A DNA stretch of 64,000 nt from Cytobacillus horneckiae (GTDB lineage Bacteria; Bacillota; Bacilli; Bacillales; Cytobacillaceae). The notes under the pieces are model-generated. The model was not told where the DNA came from. It ran no database searches and saw only the letters and a program-made list of their open reading frames with translations. Positions 45,749-54,652 of this stretch are shown one piece after another. Position numbers and translations under genes: made by a program. Position 1 is the first letter of the stretch, and every line of letters begins with the position of its first letter. Location of the stretch: the NCBI RefSeq assembly GCF_002835735.1, contig NZ_PISD01000008.1, positions 248,001 through 312,000 on the forward strand, in the 5' to 3' direction.

Positions 45749-47407
45749 ATGAATTTTTCAAACTCAAATAGAAATGAAATAGTAAACAAATTAGCAAGTA
45801 ACGACTACGATATTCTTATTATAGGCGGAGGGATAACAGGTGCTGGTATTGCACTCGATGCAGTTACAAGAGGAATGAAGGTTGCTCTAATTGAAATGCA
45901 GGATTTTGCTGCAGGTACTTCCAGTCGTTCAACTAAATTGGTACATGGCGGCCTTCGCTATTTGAAACAGCTAGAAGTAGGTGTTGTGGCTGAAGTTGGC
46001 AAGGAGCGTGCGATTGTTTATGAAAATGGTCCTCATGTCACAGTGCCGGAGTGGATGGTTCTGCCTTTCCATGAAGGTGGAACATTTGGTAAGTTCACAA
46101 CTTCAATCGGATTAAAAGTATATGACTTTTTAGCAGGTGTAAAAAAATCAGAGCGTAGAAAAATGTTGGATGTGAATGAGACTTTAGCGAAGGAGCCTCT
46201 CATTAAGAAAGAAGGATTAAAAGGCGGCGGCTATTATGTTGAGTACAGAACAGATGATGCCCGTTTAACTATTGAAGTGATAAAAGAAGCGGCTCATCGT
46301 GGCGCTGATATTATCAATTATACAAAAGCAGAACACCTCATTTATCATGACGGCAAAATTACTGGCGCAGAAGCCCATGATCTGTTAACGGGCAAAAAGT
46401 TTAAAATACAAGCGAAAAAAGTAATTAATGCCACTGGGCCATGGGTAGATCAGCTGCGTGAACTGGACGGCTCAAATACGAAAAAATCTTTAAAGCTAAC
46501 GAAAGGAGTTCATATCGTTCTTGATCAGTCGGTTTTTCCGCTTAAGCAGGCAATATACTTTGATACAAAAGACAAACGAATGGTTTTTGCTATCCCAAGA
46601 GATGGGAAAACATATATTGGCACGACAGATACTTTTTACTCAGAAGATCCTGTCCAGCCGACGATTACTAAAGAAGATAGAGACTACTTGCTAGAAGCCA
46701 TCCATTATATGTTCCCATCGTTAAAAATAACAGATGAAATGATAGAATCAAGCTGGGCTGGCGTGCGACCGCTTATATGGGAAGAAGGAAAGGATCCTTC
46801 CGAAATCTCACGCAAAGATGAAATTTGGGAATCAAATACTGGGTTAATTACAATAGCGGGAGGAAAATTGACAGGTTATCGAAAAATGGCTGAATCAGTA
46901 GTAGATTTAATCTCACAAAAATTCAAACAGGAAAATGACCGCATTTTTTCTAATTGCATAACAAAAGACATGCCTATATCAGGCGGCCATGTCGGCGGTT
47001 CAAGTCAATTTGATGAATATATAAATAAAGAAACAACTGCAGGAATAGAGGCTGGTCTGCCTAAAAGTGATGCCTATCATTTATTGGCTGTTTATGGTTC
47101 AAATGCACCTATCATTTTTGACCTTGTACAAAAGGATTCGAGCGAAGCAAGCGCTGCAGGACTTCCTCTTCTATTATGGGCGAAGTTAAAATATAGCATT
47201 GATTTTGAAATGGCTGCTACTCCTACAGATTTCTTTTACCGAAGAACAGGCGCATTATTATTTGATATAGCAGCTGTTAAGAAATACAAAAAAGAAGTGA
47301 ATGAATATATGGCGCAAAAACTCGGGTGGACGACAGCAGAAAAGGAAAAGTATAGTCAGGAATTAGAGGAGAAAATCCTTGTAGCAACAACAGCATCAGA
47401 AAAATAA
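45749..47407 (+). CDS. glpD: Aerobic glycerol-3-phosphate dehydrogenase
   Basis: A 552-residue FAD enzyme that oxidises glycerol 3-phosphate to dihydroxyacetone phosphate and feeds electrons to the quinone pool at the membrane. The FAD site is [22 protein letters not shown], followed by [19 protein letters not shown] and SWAGVRPLI near the substrate site. ATG 45749 follows CAGGAGG. The gene follows glpK after the GlpP-type terminator and is the third glp gene of this cluster. Confidence 0.96.
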   Translation: MNFSNSNRNEIVNKLASNDYDILIIGGGITGAGIALDAVTRGMKVALIEMQDFAAGTSSRSTKLVHGGLRYLKQLEVGVVAEVGKERAIVYENGPHVTVPEWMVLPFHEGGTFGKFTTSIGLKVYDFLAGVKKSERRKMLDVNETLAKEPLIKKEGLKGGGYYVEYRTDDARLTIEVIKEAAHRGADIINYTKAEHLIYHDGKITGAEAHDLLTGKKFKIQAKKVINATGPWVDQLRELDGSNTKKSLKLTKGVHIVLDQSVFPLKQAIYFDTKDKRMVFAIPRDGKTYIGTTDTFYSEDPVQPTITKEDRDYLLEAIHYMFPSLKITDEMIESSWAGVRPLIWEEGKDPSEISRKDEIWESNTGLITIAGGKLTGYRKMAESVVDLISQKFKQENDRIFSNCITKDMPISGGHVGGSSQFDEYINKETTAGIEAGLPKSDAYHLLAVYGSNAPIIFDLVQKDSSEASAAGLPLLLWAKLKYSIDFEMAATPTDFFYRRTGALLFDIAAVKKYKKEVNEYMAQKLGWTTAEKEKYSQELEEKILVATTASEK

Positions 47408-47476
47408 AAAGGATTAAGCGGCCGCTCTATCGAATGTAATTTAGAAATGAACGAATAGGGGGCTGCTTAATAGCTT

Positions 47477-47989
47477 ATGAAGAGAATCACTGCATTCGTT
47501 TTTATTTTTGGATTTATCGGCCTGCTTGCCTTTTTGGCCATTTTTATCTTTAATGTTGGTGGAATGAATCCGTTGCAAAATAATAGTACTAAAGGTGAAA
47601 GCATTGTTCACTCAAATGAAAAGGTTGGTTCTACTGAAGACCATACAGCTGAAAAATCAGATGATAGCCTCTCGTCCTTCATAAAAGAAAATCATTCTTT
47701 TTATAATGAGACGCTAGGGTGGGGAAGAGATAACAATATTAAGTGGGAAGAACAGCGCGAACAAGCAGAATCCATTCAATCAGACTTGGAAAATTTAACG
47801 TCTGAGGATAATGAGTTACAAACAGACTTGGACGCGATAAATGAGCTGGTACAAACGATCGCCGCTGGATCAAAAGACAAAGATGATGCAATCAAGCTTC
47901 ACCGTTATTTTCATGATTTAGATATCGTCTACAATGATTATAAAGATACAAAGGATTTCTTTAAGATGACAAGGTTTCGCGGAGAATAG
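47477..47989 (+). CDS. Hypothetical membrane-anchored protein, 170 aa
   Basis: An N-terminal membrane segment (residues 4-26) is followed by a Ser/Thr/Lys-rich linker and a charged, helical outer domain (about 70-165). Regions such as EQREQAESIQSDLENLTSEDNELQTDLDAI suggest a coiled coil. AGGGGGC lies upstream of ATG 47477. I recognise no family. It lies 70 bases after glpD, with no terminator seen between. Confidence 0.6.
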   Translation: MKRITAFVFIFGFIGLLAFLAIFIFNVGGMNPLQNNSTKGESIVHSNEKVGSTEDHTAEKSDDSLSSFIKENHSFYNETLGWGRDNNIKWEEQREQAESIQSDLENLTSEDNELQTDLDAINELVQTIAAGSKDKDDAIKLHRYFHDLDIVYNDYKDTKDFFKMTRFRGE

Positions 47990-47997
47990 AAAATCAC

Positions 47998-48097
47998 TTG
48001 ACAAAAAATAGGATGGTTGCTATACTATAGAATGTAATATTTGAGGTACAATTAACAAGTCGTAAATCTTTGTTAATGAAGATTTCAACGGCTTTTT
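47998..48097 (+). promoter_or_regulatory. Strong sigma-A promoter followed by a terminator-like hairpin
   Basis: TTGACA (47998) and TATACT (48021) are separated by exactly 17 bases. About 25 bases after the expected start, GTCGT-AAATCTT pairs with AAGATTT-ACGGC (48059-48092), followed by five T. A short RNA of about 65 bases would result, or a regulated leader. The same design precedes the csp gene at 49804 and ydjO at 54206. Confidence 0.65.
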
Positions 48098-48162
48098 CTT
48101 GTTGTGAAAGTTACTCTTTAGAGTAAGGTTCGATCAACGGGTTTATTATTAAGAACTATTTT

Positions 48163-48408
48163 GTGGACCAGCATAATAACATGCTGAAATTCTTCTTAAA
48201 TCATCTTCTGTTAAACCAGAACTTCTACGCAAGGTTTACTTCATTAAAAATAAGACTGCGGTTCTTATTTTTTCTTCTAATCAAAATCTATAAGAGTTAC
48301 TTTTCTCGAGAACAATCTTTCGAAAACCTGAATCCTACTGGCGCGGTCTTGGAGCTGCAAGGATGGAAGAGAGGCAGGGCTTTCATTGTTTTAGGTAAAG
48401 AACTTTAG
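48163..48408 (+). CDS. Doubtful small ORF, 81 aa
   Basis: A GTG-initiated frame lies inside the transcript expected from the promoter at 47998 and ends just before the terminator at 48426. Its sequence (basic, rich in Leu/Phe/Asn) shows no family, and no good ribosome site precedes it. The stretch may equally be a non-coding RNA of about 420 bases or decayed sequence. Confidence 0.2.
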   Translation: MDQHNNMLKFFLNHLLLNQNFYARFTSLKIRLRFLFFLLIKIYKSYFSREQSFENLNPTGAVLELQGWKRGRAFIVLGKEL

Positions 48409-48425
48409 TGAAAACTCAAATATTC

Positions 48426-48456
48426 GGCGGACAGCGTTTTAGCTGTCCGCCTTTTG
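48426..48456 (+). terminator. Terminator before the folD promoter
   Basis: A perfect 10-bp GGCGGACAGC/GCTGTCCGCC stem is followed by TTTT. It would end any transcript starting at 47998. Confidence 0.88.
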
Positions 48457-48530
48457 ATTTTTTTAGGTAATTATCATGATCAAATTAAATATTAAAATCA
48501 TCTGATAAAATACGAACATTACAAATCAAA

Positions 48531-48559
48531 TTGATTGTAATATATGTGTTGTGATATAA
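48531..48559 (+). promoter_or_regulatory. folD promoter
   Basis: TTGATT (48531) and TATAAT (48554) lie 17 bases apart, with TG-rich sequence before the -10. It precedes the ZTP riboswitch. Confidence 0.7.
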
Positions 48560-48597
48560 TTTTTATGAGATAAATTTAAATAATTTAAGATTGAAAA

Positions 48598-48698
48598 ATC
48601 GCAGTGACTGACGACAATGCGGAATGGACCGCTGGGGAGCTGCGTCTATGTATAGCCGGTCGTCTGGGCAGAGACAAGGGTTATCCTTGTCTCTTTTC
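48598..48698 (+). promoter_or_regulatory. ZTP (pfl) riboswitch with terminator
   Basis: GTGACTGACGACAATGCGGA, GGACCGCTGGGGAGC and AGCCGGTCGTCTGGGC are the conserved parts of the pfl motif. A terminator stem AGAGACAAGG/CCTTGTCTCT with a T run directly follows. The switch senses ZTP/ZMP, an alarm for low 10-formyl-tetrahydrofolate, and raises one-carbon genes such as folD, which follows here. Confidence 0.95.
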
Positions 48699-48719
48699 TA
48701 ATTAACGGAGGGAACATAC

Positions 48720-49565
48720 ATGGCAGACAAATTAATTTTAGACGGGCAAGTTGTATCAAATGATGTGAAACAAAAGCTGAAAAATAGAATTACCAAGCTA
48801 GCTGATGCTGGGGTGACCCCATGTTTAGCGACGATTCTAGTAGGAGATGACCCTTCCTCTGAGACTTATGTCAGAATGAAGGGCAACGCCTGTGAAAAGC
48901 TAGGAATCATCTCTAAAAGAATTCATTTGGATAAAGATACAACGACTGAGCAGCTGCTAGAAACGATTCAAAGCTTAAATGAAGATCAAGCTGTACACGG
49001 AATATTATTACAGCACCCTGTTCCCAATCAAATTGATGAAAGAAAAGCTTTCGAAACAATTGCTATCGAAAAAGATGTTGATGGCGTTACAAGCATAGGA
49101 TACGGTCAAACTGCATTCGGTTTCGGTGTTTATCCTTCATGTACACCTGCTGCAATCATGCAGATTATTGACTATTTCGATATCGATATTGAAGGTAAAC
49201 ATGCCGTTGTCGTGGGAAGAAGCCCGATATTAGGAAAGCCGGTATCAGCTTTATTGCTTAATCGCAACGCGACAGTGACTACGTGTCATTCGTATACTGA
49301 AAATCTTAACCAACATTTAAAACAGGCAGATATTGTTGTAGCAGCAGTAGGGAAGCCTAACTTCATTAAAGGCAGCTCATTAAAAGAAGGTGCAGTCGTT
49401 CTAGATGCTGGATACAATAAAGGAAACATTGGCGATGTTGAATATGAGAGCTGCTATGAAAAAGCCTCGGCCATTACTCCAGTTCCAGGAGGCGTAGGCC
49501 CAGTTACCATTTCAATGTTATTAAAACATACGGTTGATGCCGCGGAGAGAACAATCACTATTTAA
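48720..49565 (+). CDS. folD: Methylenetetrahydrofolate dehydrogenase/cyclohydrolase FolD
   Basis: A 281-residue bifunctional enzyme interconverting 5,10-methylene- and 10-formyl-tetrahydrofolate with NADP. VGDDPSSETYVRMK (with the catalytic Lys), GILLQHPVP, PSCTPAAIMQI, VVGRSPILGKPVSALL and PVPGGVGPVTISMLL are all present. GGAGGG precedes the ATG. It forms a single-gene unit under the ZTP riboswitch and away from the usual nusB-folD-xseA cluster, so it may be a second copy. Confidence 0.95.
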   Translation: MADKLILDGQVVSNDVKQKLKNRITKLADAGVTPCLATILVGDDPSSETYVRMKGNACEKLGIISKRIHLDKDTTTEQLLETIQSLNEDQAVHGILLQHPVPNQIDERKAFETIAIEKDVDGVTSIGYGQTAFGFGVYPSCTPAAIMQIIDYFDIDIEGKHAVVVGRSPILGKPVSALLLNRNATVTTCHSYTENLNQHLKQADIVVAAVGKPNFIKGSSLKEGAVVLDAGYNKGNIGDVEYESCYEKASAITPVPGGVGPVTISMLLKHTVDAAERTITI

Positions 49566-49574
49566 ATAAAACAT

Positions 49575-49711
49575 TTGACTTCTGCTAAAGTATAGCTTAT
49601 GATTAAGTCAACGCTGTAAAGTTCGTTATATATTATTTGGATAAGTGGTCGTAACTGCAAGTGAAATGTAGGCGATTTAACTCCTCATTTCATGCAGGTA
49701 CGGCCTTTTTT
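49575..49711 (+). promoter_or_regulatory. csp promoter and long hairpin leader
   Basis: TTGACT (49575) and TATGAT (49598) are 17 bases apart. In the leader, GGTCGTAACTGCA pairs with TGCAGGTACGGCC (49647-49705) around a second stem GTGAAATG/CATTTCAT, followed by six T. The hairpin ends about 90 bases before the csp start. It looks like an attenuator or a stand-alone small RNA of about 100 bases. Confidence 0.6.
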
Positions 49712-49803
49712 GCTCAAAAAATTAAGTAACAAGGCTTCCCACTTTTCTATATAAGCCCATATAATTAAGACTTATAGTGAAACATTTTTTTGGAGGTATT
49801 ATC

Positions 49804-50004
49804 ATGAACAACGGTAAAGTAAAATGGTTTAATGCAGAAAAAGGTTTTGGTTTCATCGAATCAGCAGAAGGACAAGATGTATTCGTACATTTCAGCGCTA
49901 TTCAAACTGATGGTTTCAAAACTCTAGAAGAAGGTCAAGACGTAACTTTCGAAATCGTTGAAGGTAACCGTGGACCTCAAGCTGCTAACGTAGTTAAAGC
50001 ATAA
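49804..50004 (+). CDS. Cold shock protein, CspA family (first copy)
   Basis: A 66-residue single-stranded nucleic-acid chaperone. RNP1 (KGFGFIE) and RNP2 (VFVHFSAI) are intact, starting [23 protein letters not shown] 49804 follows TGGAGG; an in-frame upstream start is rejected. A paralog lies at 51882 beyond the RNA helicase. A long leader with a hairpin precedes it, as expected for cold-regulated csp mRNA. CspB, CspC and CspD cannot be told apart here. Confidence 0.95.
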   Translation: MNNGKVKWFNAEKGFGFIESAEGQDVFVHFSAIQTDGFKTLEEGQDVTFEIVEGNRGPQAANVVKA

Positions 50005-50017
50005 TAATGCTTGAAAT

Positions 50018-50054
50018 GAGGTGATGCATGTCAAATCATGCATCGCCTTTTTAT
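50018..50054 (+). terminator. Terminator after the first csp gene
   Basis: An AGGTGATGCATG/CATGCATCGCCT stem (one G-U) is followed by five T. From here to 50330 (276 bases) I see AT-rich sequence with a probable cshA leader but no gene. Confidence 0.88.
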
Positions 50055-50330
50055 GTTAATAGAATTATGCGGTAGGTAATGTGAAAATTTTTTATTCATA
50101 CTCCGCTTTCTACTTCATTCATCCATTCCTCAAAAGCGATTCCATCCAATTATCCTTTTCAGGAATAATTATATACAGTTTTCTTCCATGTGATCGCTAT
50201 TCAATACTCTTTTCCTTATGTTTAAAAAATATAAATTTCAGGAAATGTAAAAAAGAGAAGCAAACTGGAAAGACTCATAATAATAAGTATAAATCTATTG
50301 GGTTTATTAATATAAGGAGGATCTTTTATT

Positions 50331-51797
50331 TTGGTAAAATTTTCAGATTTTGGACTAAGTATTGAGCTTGAAAAAGCTCTATCTAATATGGGCTTCGAAG
50401 AGCCAACACCGATTCAGGCACAGGCACTTCCAATTGCGTTGCAAGGCAAGGATATGATTGGCCAGGCACAAACAGGAACAGGTAAAACAACAGCATTTGG
50501 CGTTCCTTTATTAGAAAAAATTGTTAAAGAAGATGGCATTCAAGGATTGGTTCTAGCACCAACGCGCGAGCTGGCTGTCCAAGTAGCGGAGGAATTAAAC
50601 CGCATTGGTCAAGTCAAAGGCATCCGCACCCTTCCTATTTATGGTGGGCAAGATATCGGCCGTCAAATTCGTGCGTTAAAAAATAGACCGCAAATCATTG
50701 CAGCAACTCCTGGTCGTTTAATTGACCATATCGAAAGAAGAACAATTCGCCTTGGCAATATTAAAACTGCTGTTCTTGATGAAGCAGATGAAATGCTGAA
50801 CATGGGATTCATTGAGGATATTGAAAGAATCCTTGGTGAAATTGAAGGGGAAAGACAAACACTTCTTTTCTCAGCGACAATGCCTAAGAGAATTCAAGCT
50901 TTAGCTGAAAAGTTCATGCATGAGCCTGAAATCGTTAAAGTGAAAGCGAAAGAATTGACAGTTAAGAATATTGAACAGACGTATATGGAAGTACATGAAA
51001 AACAAAAATTTGATGTGCTTTGCAGCTTGTTAGATATCCAATCACCAGAACTAGCCATTGTATTTGGCCGCACGAAGCGCCGTGTTGATGAGGTGGTTGA
51101 AGGCTTGATTAAACGTGGATATTCAGCTGAAGGAATCCATGGCGATATTCCACAGGCTAAGCGTGACCAAGTTATCCGCCGCTTTAAAGATCAAACGATT
51201 GATATTATGGTAGCGACAGATGTAGCTGCTCGCGGACTTGATATTTCTGGCGTATCACATGTGTATAACTTTGATATTCCTCAGGACCCTGAAAGCTATG
51301 TTCACCGTATTGGACGAACAGGCCGTGCAGGTAATAAAGGATTAGCTGTTACGTTCGTTTCACCAAGAGAAATCGATCATTTAAAAATAATCGAAAATGT
51401 AACAAAAACGAAAATGAATAAGCAGCCAGTGCCTTCTTTCAAGGATGTACTAGCTGGTAATCAGCAATCTACAATTAATCGTTTAATGAACACGATTGAT
51501 AAAAACGATAATAATGATTATAAACGAATTGCAGAAACATTATTGGAAGATACTGATTCAGTCACATTATTATCTGCGGCATTGAAGCTATTAACGAAAG
51601 ATCCGGATGTCACACCAGTTAAGATCACTGCAGTAGAGCCGTTGCGTACGAAGAAGCCAAAGAGCGGCGGCGGACGTGACCGCAAACGCTATGGCGACCG
51701 TTCGAGAGGCGGTAGTAGAGATCGTCGTGAGGGCGGCAAAGAAAGAAGAGAAGGCGGAAGCCGTGAAAGAAGAAGACCAAGAAATCGCACGAAATGA
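50331..51797 (+). CDS. cshA: DEAD-box ATP-dependent RNA helicase CshA
   Basis: A 488-residue helicase. Motifs in order: [10 protein letters not shown] (Q), [11 protein letters not shown] (I), PTRELAVQ (Ia), [13 protein letters not shown] (DEAD), FSATMP (III), [10 protein letters not shown] (V) and [10 protein letters not shown] (VI). The C-terminal 45 residues are Arg/Gly-rich ([21 protein letters not shown]) and bind RNA. CshA takes part in mRNA turnover and cold adaptation. TTG start after AAGGAGG. It lies between two csp genes, which fits a cold-adaptation role. Confidence 0.95.
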   Translation: MVKFSDFGLSIELEKALSNMGFEEPTPIQAQALPIALQGKDMIGQAQTGTGKTTAFGVPLLEKIVKEDGIQGLVLAPTRELAVQVAEELNRIGQVKGIRTLPIYGGQDIGRQIRALKNRPQIIAATPGRLIDHIERRTIRLGNIKTAVLDEADEMLNMGFIEDIERILGEIEGERQTLLFSATMPKRIQALAEKFMHEPEIVKVKAKELTVKNIEQTYMEVHEKQKFDVLCSLLDIQSPELAIVFGRTKRRVDEVVEGLIKRGYSAEGIHGDIPQAKRDQVIRRFKDQTIDIMVATDVAARGLDISGVSHVYNFDIPQDPESYVHRIGRTGRAGNKGLAVTFVSPREIDHLKIIENVTKTKMNKQPVPSFKDVLAGNQQSTINRLMNTIDKNDNNDYKRIAETLLEDTDSVTLLSAALKLLTKDPDVTPVKITAVEPLRTKKPKSGGGRDRKRYGDRSRGGSRDRREGGKERREGGSRERRRPRNRTK

Positions 51798-51881
51798 TTA
51801 TAAAATCCAGTGAATTGAGTCATATTAGTAAATACAGGAATAATTTCCTGTGATTTATTGATATTAGGAGGAAAAGAACAA

Positions 51882-52082
51882 ATGGCAACAGGTAAAGTAA
51901 AATGGTTTAACTCAGAAAAGGGATTCGGCTTCATTGAGCAAGAAGGTGGAGACGACGTATTTGTACACTTTTCAGCTATTCAAAGCGAAGGATTCAAAAC
52001 ACTTGACGAAGGCCAAGAAGTTAGTTTTGATATAGAAGAAGGTCAACGCGGACCTCAAGCTGTAAATGTTACAAAGGTTTAA
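51882..52082 (+). CDS. Cold shock protein, CspA family (second copy)
   Basis: A 66-residue protein, [33 protein letters not shown]..., with RNP1 and RNP2 intact. It closely resembles the protein at 49804. ATG 51882 follows TAGGAGG. It lies 84 bases after cshA; a perfect ACAGGAA/TTCCTGT dyad without T run sits between them, so some co-transcription with cshA is possible. A terminator follows. Confidence 0.95.
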   Translation: MATGKVKWFNSEKGFGFIEQEGGDDVFVHFSAIQSEGFKTLDEGQEVSFDIEEGQRGPQAVNVTKV

Positions 52083-52089
52083 ATCAATG

Positions 52090-52117
52090 AGAAGGGCATC
52101 CTTATGGATGCCCTTTG
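52090..52117 (+). terminator. Terminator after the second csp gene
   Basis: An AGAAGGGCATCC/GGATGCCCTTTGC stem lies eight bases after the stop. The T tail is short. Confidence 0.75.
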
Positions 52118-52166
52118 CTTATTCGGCTCTGTTTTCGCGAGCGAAGTTACAGCACTTTAATTCAGT

Positions 52167-52976
52167 TTAATTTTCAAATTTATAATAGGCCTGCTCACCA
52201 TAAACTTCAAAACCGCAGCTTTGATATAAGCGGAGTGCATGAGCGTTTTTTGCTGCGACCTCTAAATGAATGCTGTATTGTTTGCCCTCATTTCTAATAA
52301 TCTGATTTAAAACTTGGCCGCCTATGCCGCGTCCTTGATAATCGGGGTGAACAGCAAACCCGTAAATCCAAAGTTCAGCTTCTTGCAGCTGCAGCCTTAT
52401 TTTCCCCACTTCTTCAGTGCCAGCTAAGATAAGGTAGATGGTATCGTTTTTTGCATTCAATCGGATGTTAGCAAAAGATAAAGCTTCTTCTTCAGTTAAA
52501 TCAAAACAAAGCATATCAAGCTTTTGTATAAAAGGTATGTCATTTTCTGTTGCCTTTTTTAATGTGAGATCGGCCGTGTTTTTACCTTTCGTTTTCTGAT
52601 TCCATTTCATTTGAAATTCAGAAAATGCATATTGGCATGGTAGTGACTGAATAAATGCCTTTCCGCTAATAGAAGATTCGGGTGTATTTAATAAGACTTC
52701 CTCTGCTTGAACTAGGAGAGGTTTCGCTTTTTCCAGAAGTTTGGTAAAAATGCCTTTTCTTCTAAATTGAGGGTGAACCATCCCGCATAATTCAAACTTT
52801 TTGCCGAAAGGGTAAAGCCCTAAATATCCAATTAATTGTTTGCTGTCATAATGAAAAAAATCGAACTCGTCATTATCTCTTTCCGTTACCATATCCAAGT
52901 TAAGTTTTAAATTAAATTCTTTTTCCGCCTCGCAAATCTCCTGCAATTGTGTGATTGCTTCAATTTTGTTTTGCAT
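52167..52976 (-). CDS. Double-domain GNAT acetyltransferase
   Basis: A 269-residue protein with two GNAT folds. The first (about 1-130) has MVHPQFRRKGIFTKLLEKA, and the second (about 140-269) has FAVHPDYQGRGIGGQVLNQII, both matching the acetyl-CoA loop (Q/RxxGxG/I). The second is better conserved and probably catalytic. AGGAAG-type site precedes the start on the minus strand. The substrate is unknown. Confidence 0.85.
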   Translation of the reverse strand: MQNKIEAITQLQEICEAEKEFNLKLNLDMVTERDNDEFDFFHYDSKQLIGYLGLYPFGKKFELCGMVHPQFRRKGIFTKLLEKAKPLLVQAEEVLLNTPESSISGKAFIQSLPCQYAFSEFQMKWNQKTKGKNTADLTLKKATENDIPFIQKLDMLCFDLTEEEALSFANIRLNAKNDTIYLILAGTEEVGKIRLQLQEAELWIYGFAVHPDYQGRGIGGQVLNQIIRNEGKQYSIHLEVAAKNAHALRLYQSCGFEVYGEQAYYKFEN

Positions 52977-53181
52977 AGGAAGACACTCCCTTCTTGATAT
53001 ATATTTTATCGCGCATGAATAAGCAGTAAAATCCCCACTGATGAAAGTTTCACTTTATCAGAAAAAAACAATGGAAACATCGTACATATTTAAGCTGATA
53101 ATGTTTCTTTCAAATAAAGAGGGTAATAATAGGAATAGTAGATAAAATATGCTATTATCAGTTTGAAAGCGAGGGAGTTTA

Positions 53182-53577
53182 ATGAAACAATTTACGGTAA
53201 ATTTTCATGATGAAGATCAAGTAGAGACGATGAAAGTGAACAAGCTATCTGAAGAGGATTTCGAGCGTGTGACAGAAGGTGGAACTAGACATCTGTTTGA
53301 ACTTGATACGAATATTGGCTTCTTCGTTTATTTTGATGCTTTAGATGAGGATGGAAATGAATCCTATATGGTTCTTCATTATGAAGGAGATGAAGAGGAG
53401 CCAAGTGCAGTCTATGGCTTTGAATTAAAGGATTTCTATCAGTTTGCTGCACTTCACCTAAACGATTTAGAGTTTAATGAGGAACATGATGAAGAAGACG
53501 ATGTTTATGGACCTATTCATCAATTAGCACACTTGATGTATCATATTGTTGAGGATGGCAAAAACGTTGAACTGTAA
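53182..53577 (+). CDS. Acidic cytosolic protein, 131 aa
   Basis: A soluble, strongly acidic protein with clusters such as DEEDDVYG and DEDQVETM. It starts MKQFTVNFHDED behind GCGAGGGAG. I recognise it only as a conserved hypothetical type in Bacillus. It is convergent with another acidic small protein gene (53611), and both share a terminator. No function is assigned. Confidence 0.65.
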   Translation: MKQFTVNFHDEDQVETMKVNKLSEEDFERVTEGGTRHLFELDTNIGFFVYFDALDEDGNESYMVLHYEGDEEEPSAVYGFELKDFYQFAALHLNDLEFNEEHDEEDDVYGPIHQLAHLMYHIVEDGKNVEL

Positions 53578-53610
53578 AAAAAAGCCTGGAATTAAATCCA
53601 GGCTTTTTTA
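53577..53610. terminator. Bidirectional terminator between convergent small genes
   Basis: An AAAAAAGCCTGGA/TCCAGGCTTTTTT perfect stem starts at the stop codon. Confidence 0.9.
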
Positions 53611-53913
53611 TTATTCATTATCTTCATCAAGATGTTCTTTACAAAACTTAGTCACAACAATTTCTTCTTCTTCATCTAATGCAAAATCAAAAATTTTATC
53701 AGTATTATTTTCTTGAAAATAATAATTGAGAATCTTTTCGTCCTCGGTGCCTTTATAATAAAGAACGCGAAGGCGGATGCCTTGATCAGAATAGAGTTCA
53801 TCCTCTTCATCTACATCAATATCTAAAAAGTATTCGTATCTTTTCCCTGTTAGGATACCTGTTGGATCTTTAATCTCTTCAATTGTAAAACTAGATATAT
53901 TCAAAAGAATCAT
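53611..53913 (-). CDS. DUF6509 family protein
   Basis: A 100-residue acidic soluble protein: MILLNISSFTIEEIKDPTGILTGKRYEYFLDIDVDEEDELYSDQGIRLRVLYYK matches the DUF6509 pattern as I recall it. GAAAGGATG precedes the start on the minus strand. The function is unknown. Confidence 0.65.
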   Translation of the reverse strand: MILLNISSFTIEEIKDPTGILTGKRYEYFLDIDVDEEDELYSDQGIRLRVLYYKGTEDEKILNYYFQENNTDKIFDFALDEEEEIVVTKFCKEHLDEDNE

Positions 53914-54054
53914 CCTTTCTTCACTTACCCACTAACTAAACTATTATACACTTTATCCAATAAGTTTGAATAGTATTTCCTCTTCATCGAAATTTTTTAA
54001 TCATAAATGCATTTTTTTAGTGTTGTCTGCGCAGTAAAGCAGACTATTTCAATT

Positions 54055-54170
54055 TTGACATATTAATTACAATGTGATATACTAAATGTATAAAATAAAA
54101 AAATCATTTGGTTACACTTGTTATATAGGCAATTTTTCTGCTATATATGACGAGTGATTTTTATTTTATG
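54055..54170 (+). promoter_or_regulatory. ydjO promoter and hairpin leader
   Basis: TTGACA (54055) and TATACT (54078) are exactly 17 bases apart. The leader folds CACTTGTTATATAG against CTATATATGACGAGTG (54115-54156), followed by a T-rich run. The hairpin lies between promoter and gene, so read-through must be regulated or partial. Confidence 0.65.
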
Positions 54171-54205
54171 GATGTGGTGTTCTACTCTCTAGGAGGTGCC
54201 TTTAG

Positions 54206-54409
54206 ATGGCAATGGGATTTGGAAGAAAGAACATGGAAGAAATTAAAACCGAAGAGGTTAAAATTTGGGAATGTTCATCAGAAACTTGTAACGCTTGGGT
54301 GAGGGACAATTTTAAAAGCACGCCAAAATGTCCAATCTGCAATAGTGAAATGGTTGCGACAACTAAAGAGCTGCAAGTTGTGAACAATAATAGCATCTTT
54401 TCTAAATGA
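54206..54409 (+). CDS. ydjO: Cold-inducible YdjO family protein
   Basis: A 67-residue protein with two zinc-finger-like CxxC-type pairs: WECSSETCNAW and KCPICNSEM. The start MAMGFGRKNMEEIKTEEVKIWECSSETCNAWVRDNF matches YdjO, a cold-induced protein of Bacillus. AGGAGGTG precedes the ATG. The long leader hairpin and position near the csp genes fit a cold response. A terminator lies 18 bases after its stop. Confidence 0.9.
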   Translation: MAMGFGRKNMEEIKTEEVKIWECSSETCNAWVRDNFKSTPKCPICNSEMVATTKELQVVNNNSIFSK

Positions 54410-54426
54410 ATTATATAACTTGTACG

Positions 54427-54460
54427 AAGAGTAATCAAATGATTGCTCTTTTTTTCTTTT
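54427..54460 (+). terminator. Terminator after ydjO
   Basis: An AGAGTAATC/GATTGCTCT stem (one G-U) with a four-base loop is followed by seven T. Confidence 0.85.
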
Positions 54461-54465
54461 ATAAA

Positions 54466-54618
54466 ATGGTGGATTTATTAGAAAAAATAGGTAAATTTAG
54501 CGAATTAGAAGATGAATATTTCGAAAGTTTAAACTGGGATGCTAATACTTCGGTTAAGTCAATTTATTTTTTTGATGCTTGGCCGGCAAAAGAAGAAGGC
54601 AATATAGAACAAAATTAA
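54466..54618 (+). CDS. Possible small acidic ORF, 50 aa
   Basis: The frame MVDLLEKIGKFSELEDEYFESLNWDANTSVKSIYFFDAWPAKEEGN begins just after the ydjO terminator. No clear ribosome site or promoter is seen, so the evidence is weak. The longer version starting at 54406 would overlap ydjO and run through its terminator, so I do not favour it. Confidence 0.3.
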   Translation: MVDLLEKIGKFSELEDEYFESLNWDANTSVKSIYFFDAWPAKEEGNIEQN

Positions 54619-54652
54619 GCCGTCTGCTCTAACGAGTCTAGACGGCTCAATA

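Noticed and set aside
50081..50365. 94-codon ORF upstream of cshA
   Set aside because: It overlaps the cshA start and ribosome site, is rich in Ile/Phe/Lys as expected of AT-rich spacer, and has no family match.
52115..52297. 60-codon ORF opposite the double GNAT gene
   Set aside because: It is antisense to a conserved coding region and starts inside a terminator.
54406..54618. 70-codon ORF overlapping the ydjO stop
   Set aside because: It would run through the ydjO terminator and begins inside ydjO. Only the shorter 54466 version is listed, with low confidence.
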